A DNA stretch of 64,000 bases from Hoplostethus atlanticus (Eukaryota; Chordata; Actinopteri; Trachichthyiformes; Trachichthyidae). The position numbers and the translations under genes are program-made. The DNA lies in the NCBI GenBank assembly GCA_034670405.1, contig JAXDDX010000049.1, positions 1,364,001 through 1,428,000 on the forward strand, in the 5' to 3' direction. Positions 26,208 through 62,987 of this stretch are shown here, piece by piece (position 1 is the first letter of the stretch; each line of letters opens with the position of its first letter). The notes under the pieces were generated by a model, which was not told the origin of the DNA, ran no database searches, and was given only the letters and a program-made list of their open reading frames with translations.

Positions 26208-27255
26208 GCACATTCAGAAATGGTGGTTTCCAGCACAGCACTTCCCTCCATTTTCTGACAGTGACTGCTAGCCACAAGTCTCTTCGCCATGTCACGATGC
26301 CCCCCTGACCTTGAGTCATCTATTGTTGCCTCTCCTATCTGCTGCTTGTCCTTCTTCTCTGACATAAAAGCCATTAGACGTCGTTAGCTGTTGTACACTG
26401 CTCATCTGTCAGGCTGCCCATCGCTTTGTCCATAGAAGTGGGGAAAGCCAGTTTACCTTGGCAAACAATTTACTGCCAAGACACACTGAAGAATTATTCT
26501 CCTTTCCCTTTGTCCAATGTTTTTTTTTTTTTGTTTCTTTGCTTGTATTTGTAAGTCTCTCTGCCTCTGTCTCTGAACAAACCTAGCAGGGATTCCACTA
26601 AATGTTCATCGGTCCTTTTTGAAGAATTTTTTACTTGAAGATTTAACAGACTGGGGTGCTTTTGAAAGAGATTTTTTCTAGTCAGATCAAAACAGAATTC
26701 CATGTGTTGTCTATTTACTCACACCAGTCTTTCTATATGAGTTGAATCACTGCAGACTTTTTAAATCTAATTTCATGTATCATGCAGTCATGATAACCCT
26801 TTTCATCACAACTTACAACACATGCAAGACCCCCCACCACCACCCCTTTAAAAGACTTTCTTCATTATTGATGTCAGCTCCTATTAGCACTAATCGTCGG
26901 CACCAATCAGACAAGAGAAACCTCATTGGTCAAAGAGATGGACCTTTGACACTTAAAAACATTTTCATAGTCAAATCACTGAAACAACTGAGCTTCCATT
27001 GGTTTACGTCTGGATTACTAAAGTGTTAAATGTGATGTAATTCTGGAGGGATGGCTAATTCAGCCTGTAATTACCCTGTTTCTCATAACATCTCTGAGAA
27101 GTAGGAGATGATAAGCCAATAAAACATTTCCCCGGGCAAGGGGAGCACTTTGTCATCTGTGCCAATGTTTGTTGTGATGCTCAAGCTCCTTTCCCTTAAT
27201 TAGTGATGGAACGCTGGGGAATCCATAACCGTAATTGAGACACATAGAGAGACAG

Positions 27256-27334
<79 letters not shown>

Positions 27335-28083
27335 TACTTTAGCGCAGTTTTCTAATTGGCTGTGAATAGTGAAAAGCTGCATTCTAGAAAGGTGGGATGC
27401 CAAATAAATTAGGAGGTTCTGTTCCTGCCACTGGCAAGAAATGACATCTGAACAAAAATTGTTTTTCAGCGTTTCCTTTTTATTGAAGCAATCAGCGATC
27501 TGTTTTGTTTTCCCCCGCTTTCAGACGTTACTGCTGACAAAGCCTCCCCGTGCGTCTGATTTGATTTGTGTGTGTGATCTGATTGTGGAATTTCCCGCAG
27601 ACATCCAGTTGAATTTAATCTTTTTCATCTCCCTTAGTGGTTGTGTTTTGTTTGGCAGTTGGGTCGCTAGGTGGCTAATCGCGGGTCTTTGCCCTCAGGT
27701 GTAAAACACTGAGGAAGCTAGAATTGGATTAGTCCCATTAAGAGGATCTTTGACAGTCTAAATCATTAGGCAGAACAGACAAACACACGGACAGATAGAG
27801 AGACAGGCTGGATTGATTGATGGAGAGGTGAGTGGTTGGGTGATGGATGGATTGACAGATGGAGAAATAAGCAGTCAGACAGATACAGACAGATGCAGGG
27901 TACATTATGGCTGGTATTCCTCAAGAGAGACAGACAGACAGACAGCAGCAGATTGTCCTCATTTAACTTCCATTCCCAGGCAGCTCAGCCATTAAATGCC
28001 ATTAATATTGAATGCATTTAAAATTGAAGCCACGTTGAGAGAGAGCCCATCAAAGACTGTCTCCTGTGTCTGACACACACACA

Positions 28084-28148
<65 letters not shown>

Positions 28149-28783
28149 CCTCCAGCCAGCAGCGGGCCGGGGGCGCTGAGTTGGTCAATTGATTAATCTC
28201 CTCATCATCTAGTTGTTTCCTCAACTTATCGGCTGCTAGTGACTTAGATAATGAGGCAAGGAAGCCAGAGAAGAGGCAGAGAGATACAGGCAGAGAGATA
28301 CAGGCAGAGAGATACAGGCAGAGAGATACAGGCAGACAGATACAGCAGAGAGATACAGCAGAGAGATACAGGCAGAGAGATACAGGCAGAGAGATACAGG
28401 CAGAGAGATACAGGCAGAGAGATACAGGCAGAGAGATACACAGGAGGTGGAGGACAGAGAAGGATAGGCTAGGAAATGATCTGGGTTTCCCAAGCGTATC
28501 TCATCGCTCTGATTTTTCAGACAAGATAGACAAAAACTATGTAGTCCTGATATGGTTTTGGGAAACTAGTCCCAGGGGCTGCTCTGCTTGAACTCCATCA
28601 CACAGTGCAACAATTGGATGGGATGTATTGCTTTTAATTAATAGAACGATATTTTAGGTTTGATTTGTTCTAAAACTGATTGATACAACTTTACGGTGTG
28701 GTTTCTTGGTCAAACCTTTATCAGACAACAGTAAAAGAGAAAGGCGAGACCTTGTTTATTGGCATGGTTGGACGTCAGGAACA

Positions 28784-28819
<36 letters not shown>

Positions 28820-29988
28820 ATTGGTTTGCATGAGCGTATACACGTGCACACGTCTCTCTGGCTCTGCTGGGTGAGCAGATGGAGGCACGATGGGTGGTGT
28901 TAAATGCAACAGCAGGAGGAGAGGGTGTAATAACTGCTCTAAGGTTGTGTCAGCTGGTGCCTCGTCACACAGACATACACACAGGCGTGCACACGCCGGC
29001 ACACTGTCACCTGTGTCCCATTAAGGAAGGTCAACCCAATGACATGGTGTAATCAAGGCATCCTTTCAGCTAGCTTGAAAAGAGAAGTAGAGTCAACCCC
29101 TTCTTCGTTAACAGGCCTCGTCTCTTCCTCAGCAGCGATTTCTCTCTCTCAAAATGACGTCATGTTTAATTGTATTGATCATGTGAAATAATGTTTTCCT
29201 CTTTCAGGATGAGGACGCTACAGTACAGAATGTGGTCGAGTCACCAGTTGACACTGACAATGCCGATGCTACAGAGGTAAGACTTCACCAACTCTACCGG
29301 TGGATTTAAAACCACACTCAATAATATGAGGTCACTCGTGGAAGTTCAAGCTAAAATGGTCAGATAGACAACCAAAACATGCTAACTAACAATGTCAGAT
29401 AGAGTCCAGCTTCATTGCACAACCCTTTTGTATTCAAAACCTCAATGAGAGTGAAGAGGTCAAACCGCCGCTGTATTACATTCATCAGGTTTGCACTTGG
29501 GAGTAGTTTATGGAAATCCACCTTATGACATATATTGCTTTTATTTAAAAATCATATGTAAGTGGATTTGCCTCGGCTGACGTCACCCAAAATGAATTTT
29601 ACTAAATCATGAGCAGCTGAAACAAAGATGATATAAGGATTAAGAAGCTTTTCGGAAACTCAAGGACTTACTCTAGGACAGGGAAAATTCAAAGTCCTAG
29701 AATAGAATTTAAACATATTATTCTTAAAATCTTGGATAGGAAATATATGTTATTTGGTGGACACTTTCACCCAGAACACCTTACTGAGTTACATACAGCT
29801 AGAAGATAGAAGCAAATGTCATCAAGAGACAAACTTCTGGGAAAAAACTGGTCATGATGGTTGAACTGTCCAAAATATGGAATCCATATATTTTAGATTT
29901 TTATCCAGTGATTTTCTTAGTGAACACTTAATTAACTGCCCGCCTCTTGTTCCTCTTCTTCCTCCCCCAGGACGATGCCGATGACTAA
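24005..29988 (+). CDS. snca: Synuclein, most likely alpha-synuclein (five coding exons, 126 aa)
   Basis: Synucleins are small presynaptic proteins that are disordered in solution and fold into an amphipathic helix on acidic vesicle membranes, where they assist SNARE function. Coding exons are 24005-24125, 24413-24442, 25984-26126, 29208-29276 and 29971-29988. All have GT-AG borders and matching phases. The N-terminus ([16 protein letters not shown]) carries imperfect KTK-x-GV 11-residue repeats. The central segment [20 protein letters not shown] is almost identical to the aggregation-prone NAC core of alpha-synuclein and differs from beta and gamma. The acidic tail keeps PVDxDN, as in human alpha, but stops early and has no tyrosine. 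Human alpha is 140 aa. The difference is 4 codons missing in the second coding exon plus a shorter tail. Assignment to the synuclein family is certain. Assignment to alpha rather than gamma or beta rests on the NAC core and the tail motif. Confidence 0.9.
24413..24442 (+). CDS. snca: Synuclein coding exon 2 (30 nt)
   Basis: This short exon encodes [10 protein letters not shown] with borders 'ctgcag' and 'gtaaca'. The equivalent human SNCA exon is 42 nt, so four codons of the repeat region are absent. The phases (1 to 1) fit the neighbouring exons. Confidence 0.9.
24845..25020 (+). repeat. Probable SINE-like relic in synuclein intron
   Basis: The phrases 'aaggttaggggttaggttcc' and 'gcaagacattgaacccctac' resemble the tRNA-like box B and body of repeats found in many fish ('ggttgcaggttcgaatcc' and 'gcaagacactgaacccc'). 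It lies in the second coding intron of the synuclein gene. It is diverged, and the boundaries are approximate. Confidence 0.45.
25984..26126 (+). CDS. snca: Synuclein coding exon 3 (NAC region)
   Basis: This exon encodes 48 residues from [20 protein letters not shown] to [10 protein letters not shown]. The acceptor 'ctccacag' follows a pyrimidine tract, and the donor is gtgaga. It contains the hydrophobic NAC core. Confidence 0.95.
27259..27332. repeat. (CA)n microsatellite, about 37 units
   Basis: An uninterrupted CA tract inside the third coding intron of the synuclein gene. Confidence 0.95.
28073..28146. repeat. (CA)n microsatellite
   Basis: A nearly pure CA tract with one 'ccc' interruption, in the same synuclein intron. 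Confidence 0.95.
28276..28443. repeat. 14-bp tandem repeat array (ggcagagagataca)n
   Basis: About twelve head-to-tail copies of a 14-base unit, including two 13-base variants (lacking one g) in the middle and one unit with 'gcagacagata'. The array is contiguous, without spacers, so it is a minisatellite. The open frames it creates on both strands are artefacts. Confidence 0.95.
29208..29276 (+). CDS. snca: Synuclein coding exon 4 (acidic tail)
   Basis: This exon encodes 23 residues, [20 protein letters not shown] then ATE. The acceptor is 'ctctttcag' and the donor is gtaaga; phases are 0 to 0. PVDxDN matches the alpha-synuclein tail. Confidence 0.9.
29971..29988 (+). CDS. snca: Synuclein coding exon 5 with stop
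   Basis: Only six codons (DDADD and TAA) follow the acceptor 'cctcccccag'. The tyrosine-rich ending of mammalian alpha-synuclein is absent. Confidence 0.85.
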   Translation, partial: DDADD

Positions 29989-30755
29989 AACGAGCTTTTA
30001 CAATCAAAGATCAATGACCGGAACATTCCATGCCGCTCTGCCAAGTCCCGTCGTGCCTCGTCGTGGTCCTTTATGAAGTCTGTGCCCTGTGTGTGTGTGT
30101 GTGTGTGTTTCTGTTTGTATCACTATGTATGTTAGTACACCAGTGTATGTGTAAAGGTTTTAGAGAAAGAGAGATATTGTGCGTGCATGCGTGTGTGCGT
30201 GTGTGTGTGTGTGTGCGTGCGTGCGTGTGTGTGTGTGCCCTTTTTTTCCTGAAAAGAGTCTCAGGTGTGTTTCCTCTTTCCAACTGCCATTTACAGTGAC
30301 TCCCTCCCACTGAAAATGTCACCTGGTTACTGTGTGTGTGTGTGTGTGTGTGTGTCTGTGCGTGTGTCTGTGCGTGTCTGTGAGTTTTTGTCAACCCTGT
30401 GGCTTTGACGTAAATAATTTGAACATAGAAATATACCACAATTTACCACTAAAAGCACCTAAGTGTCTCTATATAAATGAACAATATACAGTTGTCTGTT
30501 TGAAACGGAAGCATAAGGATATTCTCTATTTTTGTCTGTATATTGTCACTGTTTTTTGCGGTGGACTACAAAGTGCTAGGCTATTTGTGCATTCATATTG
30601 TATTTTTTTAAGTTGTCACTGTTTGCTATGAAAATAGATCAAATATAGACATTTTGGAGAAAAAAAAGCATGTGAACAAACAATTCAGTCTAACTACTGT
30701 GATATGGATTTATTTGGATTTAAGTGTTGAATAAAACGAAAGGAAAAGAAAATGT
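29989..30755 (+). other. snca: Synuclein 3' UTR
   Basis: The sequence runs from the stop to a canonical AATAAA at 30730-30735, with cleavage expected about 15-25 bases later. It contains three (TG)n tracts (about 30089-30108, 30197-30238 and 30331-30355), which would be UG repeats in the mRNA. Confidence 0.7.
30730..30735 (+). terminator. snca: Polyadenylation signal AATAAA
   Basis: A canonical hexamer in 'gtgttgaataaaacg', 742 bases after the stop codon of the synuclein gene on the same strand. Confidence 0.7.
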
Positions 30756-30759
30756 TGTA

Positions 30760-33700
30760 AGTTGTGTTGTAAACTGGCTTGAGTACACCTGAAAATAAGA
30801 CTAAGGAATTCTGGCGAGCGTGCACATACTTAATCATTTCTTTTATTGATGAGATGAGGAGATTGAAGCCTTACAGAGACACAATTATCAAAGATGGAGC
30901 CTTTTAAAACAGCCTCTTACCTGAAGTCAAATAAGAACAAACACTCAAGTACACCATAGAAATACCATAGAAATGTTAAAATCAATGTAATCATTCAACC
31001 ACCTACCACTGGCAGTAATATAAATACATAAATGCATTAAATTGGGTAAAAGGTTCAGATTTGAACGAATAAGGTACAAATGAAGAGTCAGATTAAGGTG
31101 TGTGCATCTGAAGCACCACAAATTAGAAACTCGGTTACAGTTCATTTACAAAATATCTCTATCTATTAAAACAATTATTTCTAAGTCTTGATTGAAAACT
31201 CAGATCAGCTCCTTCATACGGATCCTGAAGTTTCCATTGCGATCAGGGAAAGGGTGTTTACTTTCAAGACTCTTTCTGATCGGAATAATTCACCAATTTA
31301 TCTGAGATCTGTAACATCCTTTGATGTTTGCCAGACCTCTCGCTTTACTCTTTATATCTTCAAACAGATTGCTCATGCTTCCAGAGACTACTAGCACTAT
31401 CCCTGCATGTTAACGTGTGTATTCTTAAATCACTTCTTGCTTGTTTTTTGAACCATTTCTTTTACTGCTGCAACTAATTGCTTTCCTCCCTTGCACAATG
31501 CACGACCAGAAACCACATCTTGTGCATTCATCATGGGGTTGTTTGTTTTTCCCTATGCTTTATACTTCCTCTGTTCTTGTATTTTAATGTTAAAATTGTT
31601 TGTGGACCTCTTTGAAAATACGATGACTCATCTCAAGAAGGTTGTCCTGTTAAAATACATACATCATCATGGTGGTAAATAAAGATAATGAACATAGTGA
31701 AGACTGAACAGCAGCTCTGGTCTCAGCTGGATGTCAAGTCATCTTGTCCCTCTCATTATTTTCCCTCTCCTCTGAATGACAGAAAGTAGGGCAGAGAACA
31801 GCCAGTCAATCCCTTGACAATAGCAGCATTAATGTGTGTGTACGTATGTGTAAGCATGCATGTATCAGCTAGCTGTGAGGCACTAATCACCTGGGAGGAC
31901 AACATGAGCTCATACATCAATAATAACATGATGTTGTAACCCAATATGGAAGCTTTGTTCATCATGCCTTCTATAAGGTTTAATACAGTTATCAGTATAC
32001 AGTATCATTTTTTACCTATATTTACGTAAGAGGAAAATGTGGCTTATACCATCTGATCAGATAGGACAGTGTGTATTTAACTTGTAGTCATGTTCAGATG
32101 GTGAACACAGGGTTTGTAGTCCAATCCAAGCCACGTCCAACCGCTGAATGGGTTCAGCGTGTGATCCGTGAATTACAATGGTGCTTGATGTTGCCCCTTG
32201 GTGAAAACTCAAACCTTAGTGTTGCTAGGCAAAGGCGAGGGAAGGAGGAATTACACTAACAAAGGTCCACACTGGCAACCTTCTCTTCCAAAAGCTGGTC
32301 TATTAAGACCACCTAACACCTCAACAGCTTCTTCCTGAAAGCTGTCCCCTAATTCACCTTGCCTTCCTAAGACCCACGTGGATTCCTCCTCACCATCTGT
32401 TGGTCACTCACAGACCCTTCATTAAGCAGCTGCAAACTTAATGATGGCTTACAGTCCATTGTATGTCTTGCACTGTCTGTCTTATTTGGGAGATCCTGGA
32501 TCCTTTTCAGGATCCTTTGTCTCTGCATCAATGTCACCAATACAAACCCCTGGACATTTATTGTACTTGGTGATTAAAGTTTAAACACCCACACTTGACC
32601 ATATGAATTGGATCCTATTCAAGTAGTATATGGGAAAGGACAGTGTATATATCAAAAGTCTGTAACCATAAGGTGATTCAGTGGATGGTTCATGCTAAGG
32701 GAAGGTTTTGACTGCTACCTTCAGTGGACAGATTTATGCTATTTACACTACAAAATATATTTTTCTACTAGAGCTTATTCCAAAAACACAGATATGAAAA
32801 GCCACATTTCTGTAAATGCCTTTTTCAAGCTCAACTCACTTCAAAAAACATCTTGTGTTAAGATCAGTATTCCCAAGAAAATAGAGCGAGCCATCCAATT
32901 CATCCTCCATCTCTTGTGCTTCTTACTGATGAATCCTCTAGATAAAACTGAGGTCCAGTAGTTGTATGCATCAAAACATTTTCTTTCATCCACATTTGCT
33001 ACGGTCCTGTCAACTCCTGTTTCCTGCAGCATCACTGAAGTGTCCTTGAGCAAGACACTGAACCCCCACTGGCACCCAGGGGCACTGTTGTGTAGCTGAC
33101 CCTGCACTCTTGAATTCCTTGTGGAGTAGGGTAAGCCAAAATGATGAATTTCTCCTTCAGGGAAGATACAAAAATAAATAAAAGAAACCTAGCTTGGATA
33201 GTAAGAGGGAGGTGGAGGAGAAAGGGTACAACATTGGAGTTATCAGGTGGGGACTGTGCATCACACACGTTTTATGGCATTAAACCCTTGTTGATGGTAT
33301 TAAAGTGCTGAATGCTTTGCTGTCACTCTGGTATAGTAGGACATCAAGGGAATTCAATGCTGTTTCTGTATCTCTGTGCTTCAGAAGTCACAAAGAGAAT
33401 CAGATATTCCAACAGTGAAGAGATCCACTCAAACCATACCCCCCGCCGCCCCTACCCACACCCCTAGCCTGCCTGGTGTCTCAAGTCATCTCTGTCTCTA
33501 CCATCCCAACACACTAGATTTCCTCACTCTAACCTTATCTCTCACCATCCTCTAATCCAACCTTCCTACTAAATTTCTTATCCTGCCAAAACTTCTTCCA
33601 CCCTTGTTTGTCATTCCCTTTTATAACAGTATTTCAACAGTCCAGTTCAACATCTAATTCTGCTAAATGTACGCTCCATCTAAGCCTAAACCTAATCCTA

Positions 33701-33985
33701 ACCCTGACCCTCCAATCCCCATCTTTACCTACATGCACTACCCTGCCTGTCTTGATCCAACTCTGGGATGTCACCTCTTTCAACAATCCTGTCTGGCTAT
33801 ATAATTCCTTATAAAAAATAAAAACCAATACAAACGTCTCCGCGGCCGTTGCAACACCCTCCCATCAACCCAAATATTTCATGTAACAGAAGTGAAAGTC
33901 ATAGATACATGTTTAAACATACTACTTGATAAAGCTTGATGTGATGCATTTTCTGGGTTCGTTTCTTCTACATACAAGGTCTGGG
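30760..33985. other. Intergenic DNA between snca and nop14
   Basis: I see no gene. One interspersed repeat is recognisable at about 33000-33185. A C-rich stretch near 33430-33620 has no reading frame of interest. The two genes converge here (snca on +, nop14 on -). Confidence 0.6.
33000..33185 (+). repeat. Interspersed repeat, SINE/LINE-tail type
   Basis: The phrases 'gtgtccttgagcaagacact', 'gaacccccactg' and the A/T-rich ending 'tgaatttctccttcagggaa', then 'aaaataaataaa', match a very common fish repeat. That repeat's tail normally reads like 'gaatttccctttggggatta' and 'ataaagtatataaa'. It is diverged and noncoding. Confidence 0.65.
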
Positions 33986-34009
33986 TAAGGTTGGGAAAAA
34001 CAAAATTAT

Positions 34010-34015
34010 TTTATT
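34010..34015 (-). terminator. nop14: Candidate polyadenylation signal of nop14
   Basis: TTTATT on the plus strand reads AATAAA on the minus strand, about 375 bases beyond the nop14 stop codon. It is the first canonical hexamer that I find downstream. Confidence 0.5.
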
Positions 34016-34390
34016 ATCTCAAACAAAAAATATGACAAACATGTGTAGCTCATGGTTTCTGAGGGAAAAAGGAGAATTCACACTTTTGTTGACTTACAAT
34101 TCAACAACAGTATCTGCTCATCGAGTCAGAGTGGTGGAATAAATGCCATGGAAGTGACATCAAGAACAAAGTCCGCAGAATGTCCACGTATGAAAATACT
34201 TGACTGTATTGTGTACATCCCACACAGCTATACCATGAACACTTGCAGTTAAAAAGTACAACATGTGTTATACCAAGGAAAGCTTTTATCCTTCTCCTTG
34301 TATAGGCCGTCTTATCTGCAGCTGAATGGGAGAAGTCCATTTGACAGTGAACAAATAATGAAGAAAAGCAATAGAGATGGATTTGGTGTT

Positions 34391-44559
<10,169 letters not shown>

Positions 44560-44561
44560 CT

Positions 44562-45175
44562 ATGGCAGTGTTGGTGACTGGTTAGTTTACTGCATGCACA
44601 AAGTCTACAAGTTTCTTTTTAAAAATATCACACTGTGTTTATGTTGCCCCCATCTGAGAGTCTGAAATGTGGACAGTTAATGATGCACATTTGCTTTTGT
44701 ACACATCTGACTGTAAGAAGATCAATATGCAAGTTATCCTCTCTCAGCACCTTTATGTAACGTTATTGCATTTCTAATGTCATCCTATTCTGCTGTTTCT
44801 ATCTCTGTGACAAGTCTTTGCTTTGTTGGGTTTTTGACTTTGATTCTGCTGCTGATGATGCGAATCTCAGTGAAGTTTCATCCAACATTAGCTCATATTT
44901 CTAGCTGGCTAACGTTAGCAAAACAGTCAACAAATGTACCACAAACTGGTGCTGTTTACCTTTTAACTACGTGGAGGCGTTATGACATCGAGGCGGGGGA
45001 CACTGTGAAGTAACGCTGTGTCAATTTTAGTTTTAATATACAATAATTTGTTGATTTTCTATCCACGTTGCTCCACTGAGGGTGTCCAGCGTGCAGAACG
45101 TCTGGGGTCAAAGTTCAAAACAGAGAACAGCCAAGAGAGACTTCCGCTATGACGTCCGCTCCCCACAGCGCCTCT
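44562..45175 (-). promoter_or_regulatory. nop14: Putative nop14 5' UTR intron and promoter
   Basis: On the minus strand a possible noncoding exon ends at 44960 ('gttaaaag' before gtaaac). A 'ccatag' acceptor abuts the ATG at 44559. Upstream, 44970-45180 is locally richer in CG dinucleotides and lies between nop14 and the 3' end of add1. The transcription start cannot be fixed from sequence. Confidence 0.35.
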
Positions 45176-45179
45176 AGTG

Positions 45180-45740
45180 GCAGGCGGCGTAACGAGACAC
45201 ATGTACAAGAACACGAAAAAAGGTGCCAGGGCAAACGACTCACAAATCTTATTCGAGATTTCATGAACACAAAGCAAAACAATTGAATAGCCTTCAGTTT
45301 AAAAGTCCAGGAAGATTTCTTTTGGATAAACAATTGAAGACATTTCCTAATAGAGTGGTACATGATCTATACCCATAACACTGTCAGGATGTTCCTATAG
45401 GCCTAAATATAGGACGTCTTTTGTCTTGCTTTGATTTATGCTTTGTGTTTTACTTGGTACTGTACATTTTCGCACTATTGGGGTTTATAAATAATCTGGA
45501 TTAAGGTTGTCTATGTTTTTGCGGCATTGTATATCTTGTTTGGATGGACTGAAGCTTCTGTTAGATTTTATGGCCTCTCATCTGGTTCTCAGCTCCCTAA
45601 TTGATCCATTTATACGGCTGAATTTTGTTGTTTTATCATTCACTCCCTGATGAAGGCACATCCTCCTGAAATTTCCATGCTGGAAATTGGAAATTGACCC
45701 TCTACCTGAGTGGCTACAATGAGACAAAATTCAGACAAAA
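45180..45740. other. Short intergenic gap between add1 and nop14
   Basis: I see no gene. The two minus-strand genes are separated by well under 1 kb if the add1 polyadenylation signal at 45761-45766 is used. Confidence 0.5.
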
Positions 45741-45741
45741 A

Positions 45742-47808
45742 TAGTTTTGAAGGTATTGTTTTTATTCATGGTTGAAAAAGAGACAGCACCATGAAAAAAG
45801 AAAGGCGGTGGTAGTAAGTCTGTAGATGGTATAATGAAACACATTTAAATGGGAAGTACTTCAGACAGATAATACAAATTAGCATAGCTGTGAGATGAAA
45901 ACAAAATCTATGAGTGACTCAAATAAAACCCAGACTATAAAAAGGACTTCAATATTGTTATTAGCACAATATAACAACAAATAAAAGGGGTAGTTACAGT
46001 CATGTAGACGGCAGACAGTACAAGCTCTAAGCATCCTAATGCCATGCAGCGCTGCAGGATTTAGACATTCTCAGCTCGCATGTAATATTGTAAATACACC
46101 AACTGTGGGGGCGTTAACAACGGCCAGGATTTATCAAGCATCTCAGATTAGGTGAAACTGAGTTCACCCTGAATCCGACAGCCAAGGGAAATCTTAACAA
46201 CCCTCGAGGAGCAATCTGACATGCTGGATCAACGTCGGCCGTAACGCGTCACATGGGGTCAACCATCGTATTAATGCCCTGCAACCTTAAACACAGCCAA
46301 ATTTATGTTCACACCATTGATTACACATCAATGACATAAAAACCTAACTGCTTCTCCAATGTCCATAGTGTCTTGACTGCAACTGGAAAGCAACAGATGT
46401 TCATTGAGAAAGTAAGTTTGTCTGGAGTGGCGTTTTACCGAGGAAAGTGCAGGTTGAGCGGTTGTGATGTATGATCCGTCATGCAGCATTATATTAGTGA
46501 TGCTATTTACATGGTTTGTAACAACTGTACCTATTTTATGATATACAGTGACATCTGAAAGCAATCGGTAGTAGGGGTTCCCAGGCAGTGGTTTATAAAA
46601 GGAGGTGGTTCACAGTGCTCTCTCACAGAAAGCAATAATGGCTCTACTAAAGCTAAATAAACTAGATTTCATAATCTACAACAAATTCAAACATGTTTTC
46701 TCATGTAACATGAGACATTTGTCTCTGCCTTTCATTGAGATGGGGAGAAGTCAGGGAGTCAAATGCCAAAGCAAGCAAAGTTCAAAGGATTTCAAAAACA
46801 AAAACAAAGTAAAAATCTAAATCGAGTAAACAAGTTCTTTTTACACATTCCTTCACACTGAACAGCATATAGGATGCTACTGTAGTGAACACTTGTACAG
46901 TAGCAGAACATAAAGTGTCACCCCTGGAATTATCAACAAGCACCTAGTAATGCTGGGCATGGTTCAGATCATATAAACTGCAGTGATACAGCAGACTGAC
47001 ATTTTCATGAAATGTTAAAACCTTCCAGGCGATGTGAAGAACTCAAGCTCTATACAGCATAACTGTAAGTTAAGGCTATATCTAATGTTTCCTGATTGTG
47101 GGTGGATGATTTTGAATGAGAGTCCATGAACATCCAGACTTGATTTAGGATGAGTGTGGACGATTGCATCAAAAAATAGAAGTATGGATACATCAATATG
47201 GACTTGAAATGAAGCATTTTCCACAGGCAAAGAATCCTCTTCAGCCCTATTGTAGCTAATATGTAATATAAAGGATCCATTGCTTCAGAGATAAAATTAG
47301 CACTGTGCAATTAGTAGTTGTGACTGTCAATGAGAGGATACAAGCTTCTCTTTAGCATTCCTTGTTTTTAAAAGACACTTTAACATGTTTTGATACAATC
47401 CCGATACATTCTAGTGGTTAACAGTTTAGTAATATTCTTTTAAAAAAAGTAAGGGCAATAAAAACCTAAACCTCACATCGAGTGTGTGGGCCTGTAGCGG
47501 TAGACATGCGTAAAAGCCACTCAGATGGACCGGACGAGACAGAATGCCCTCACTCACAACTAAAAGCCACTATTAATTAAAAACCTTCAAGCAATCAACC
47601 CTTTTTTTACACTGTATACAAAATTGGCACACGCTAACGAGGGGAAACAGGTTAATAAGCCAGAGACAAAATTATATCAAAACAACGAAAAGCAGACATT
47701 TCAACATGTGAGTGTGGCTTGCTCAAAAGGGTGCAATGGTAGTGGACGAAAAGCAAAAATGAAAAGAGGCCGAAACCAGCCTGGAGGACCGATCCCACAA
47801 CAGCCAAT
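45742..47808 (-). other. add1: Putative add1 3' UTR
   Basis: The sequence extends from the add1 stop codon (47809-47811) to an AATAAA on the minus strand at 45761-45766, about 2 kb, a usual length for adducin 3' UTRs. It has no supported open frame. The exact 3' end is inferred. Confidence 0.5.
45761..45766 (-). terminator. add1: Candidate add1 polyadenylation signal
   Basis: TTTATT on the plus strand reads AATAAA on the minus strand, in 'attgtttttattcatgg'. It is the last canonical hexamer before the nop14 promoter region. Confidence 0.45.

Positions 47809-62987
<15,179 letters not shown>

Larger units (their letters stand above)
26127..29207 (+). other. snca: Large synuclein intron rich in microsatellites
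   Basis: This 3.1-kb intron holds (CA)n tracts at about 26176-26206, 27259-27332 and 28073-28146, a 14-bp tandem array at 28276-28443 and a (GT)n at 28784-28811. Between them, stretches near 27030-27230, 27480-27730 and 28150-28250 look less repetitive and contain homeodomain-type TAAT motifs. They could be conserved intronic elements. That last point is inference. Confidence 0.7.

Noticed and set aside
28276..28443. Possible CRISPR-like array
   Set aside because: Units are directly adjacent with no spacers, and the DNA is vertebrate. It is a minisatellite.
28251..28493. Repetitive open frames on both strands ([10 protein letters not shown] and [12 protein letters not shown] types)
   Set aside because: They are translations of the 14-bp tandem array in a synuclein intron, without conservation or splice context.
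31188..31394. Plus-strand frame with a 'FKTLSDRNNSPIYLRSV' segment
   Set aside because: It has a faint likeness to LINE C-terminal text, but it is too short and diverged to assign.
45640..45720. 'tgatgaaggcacatcctcctgaaatttcc' as a possible LINE linker
   Set aside because: It resembles the 'ctgaagaaggc...gaaacgt' phrase of some retrotransposons, but too few bases match.
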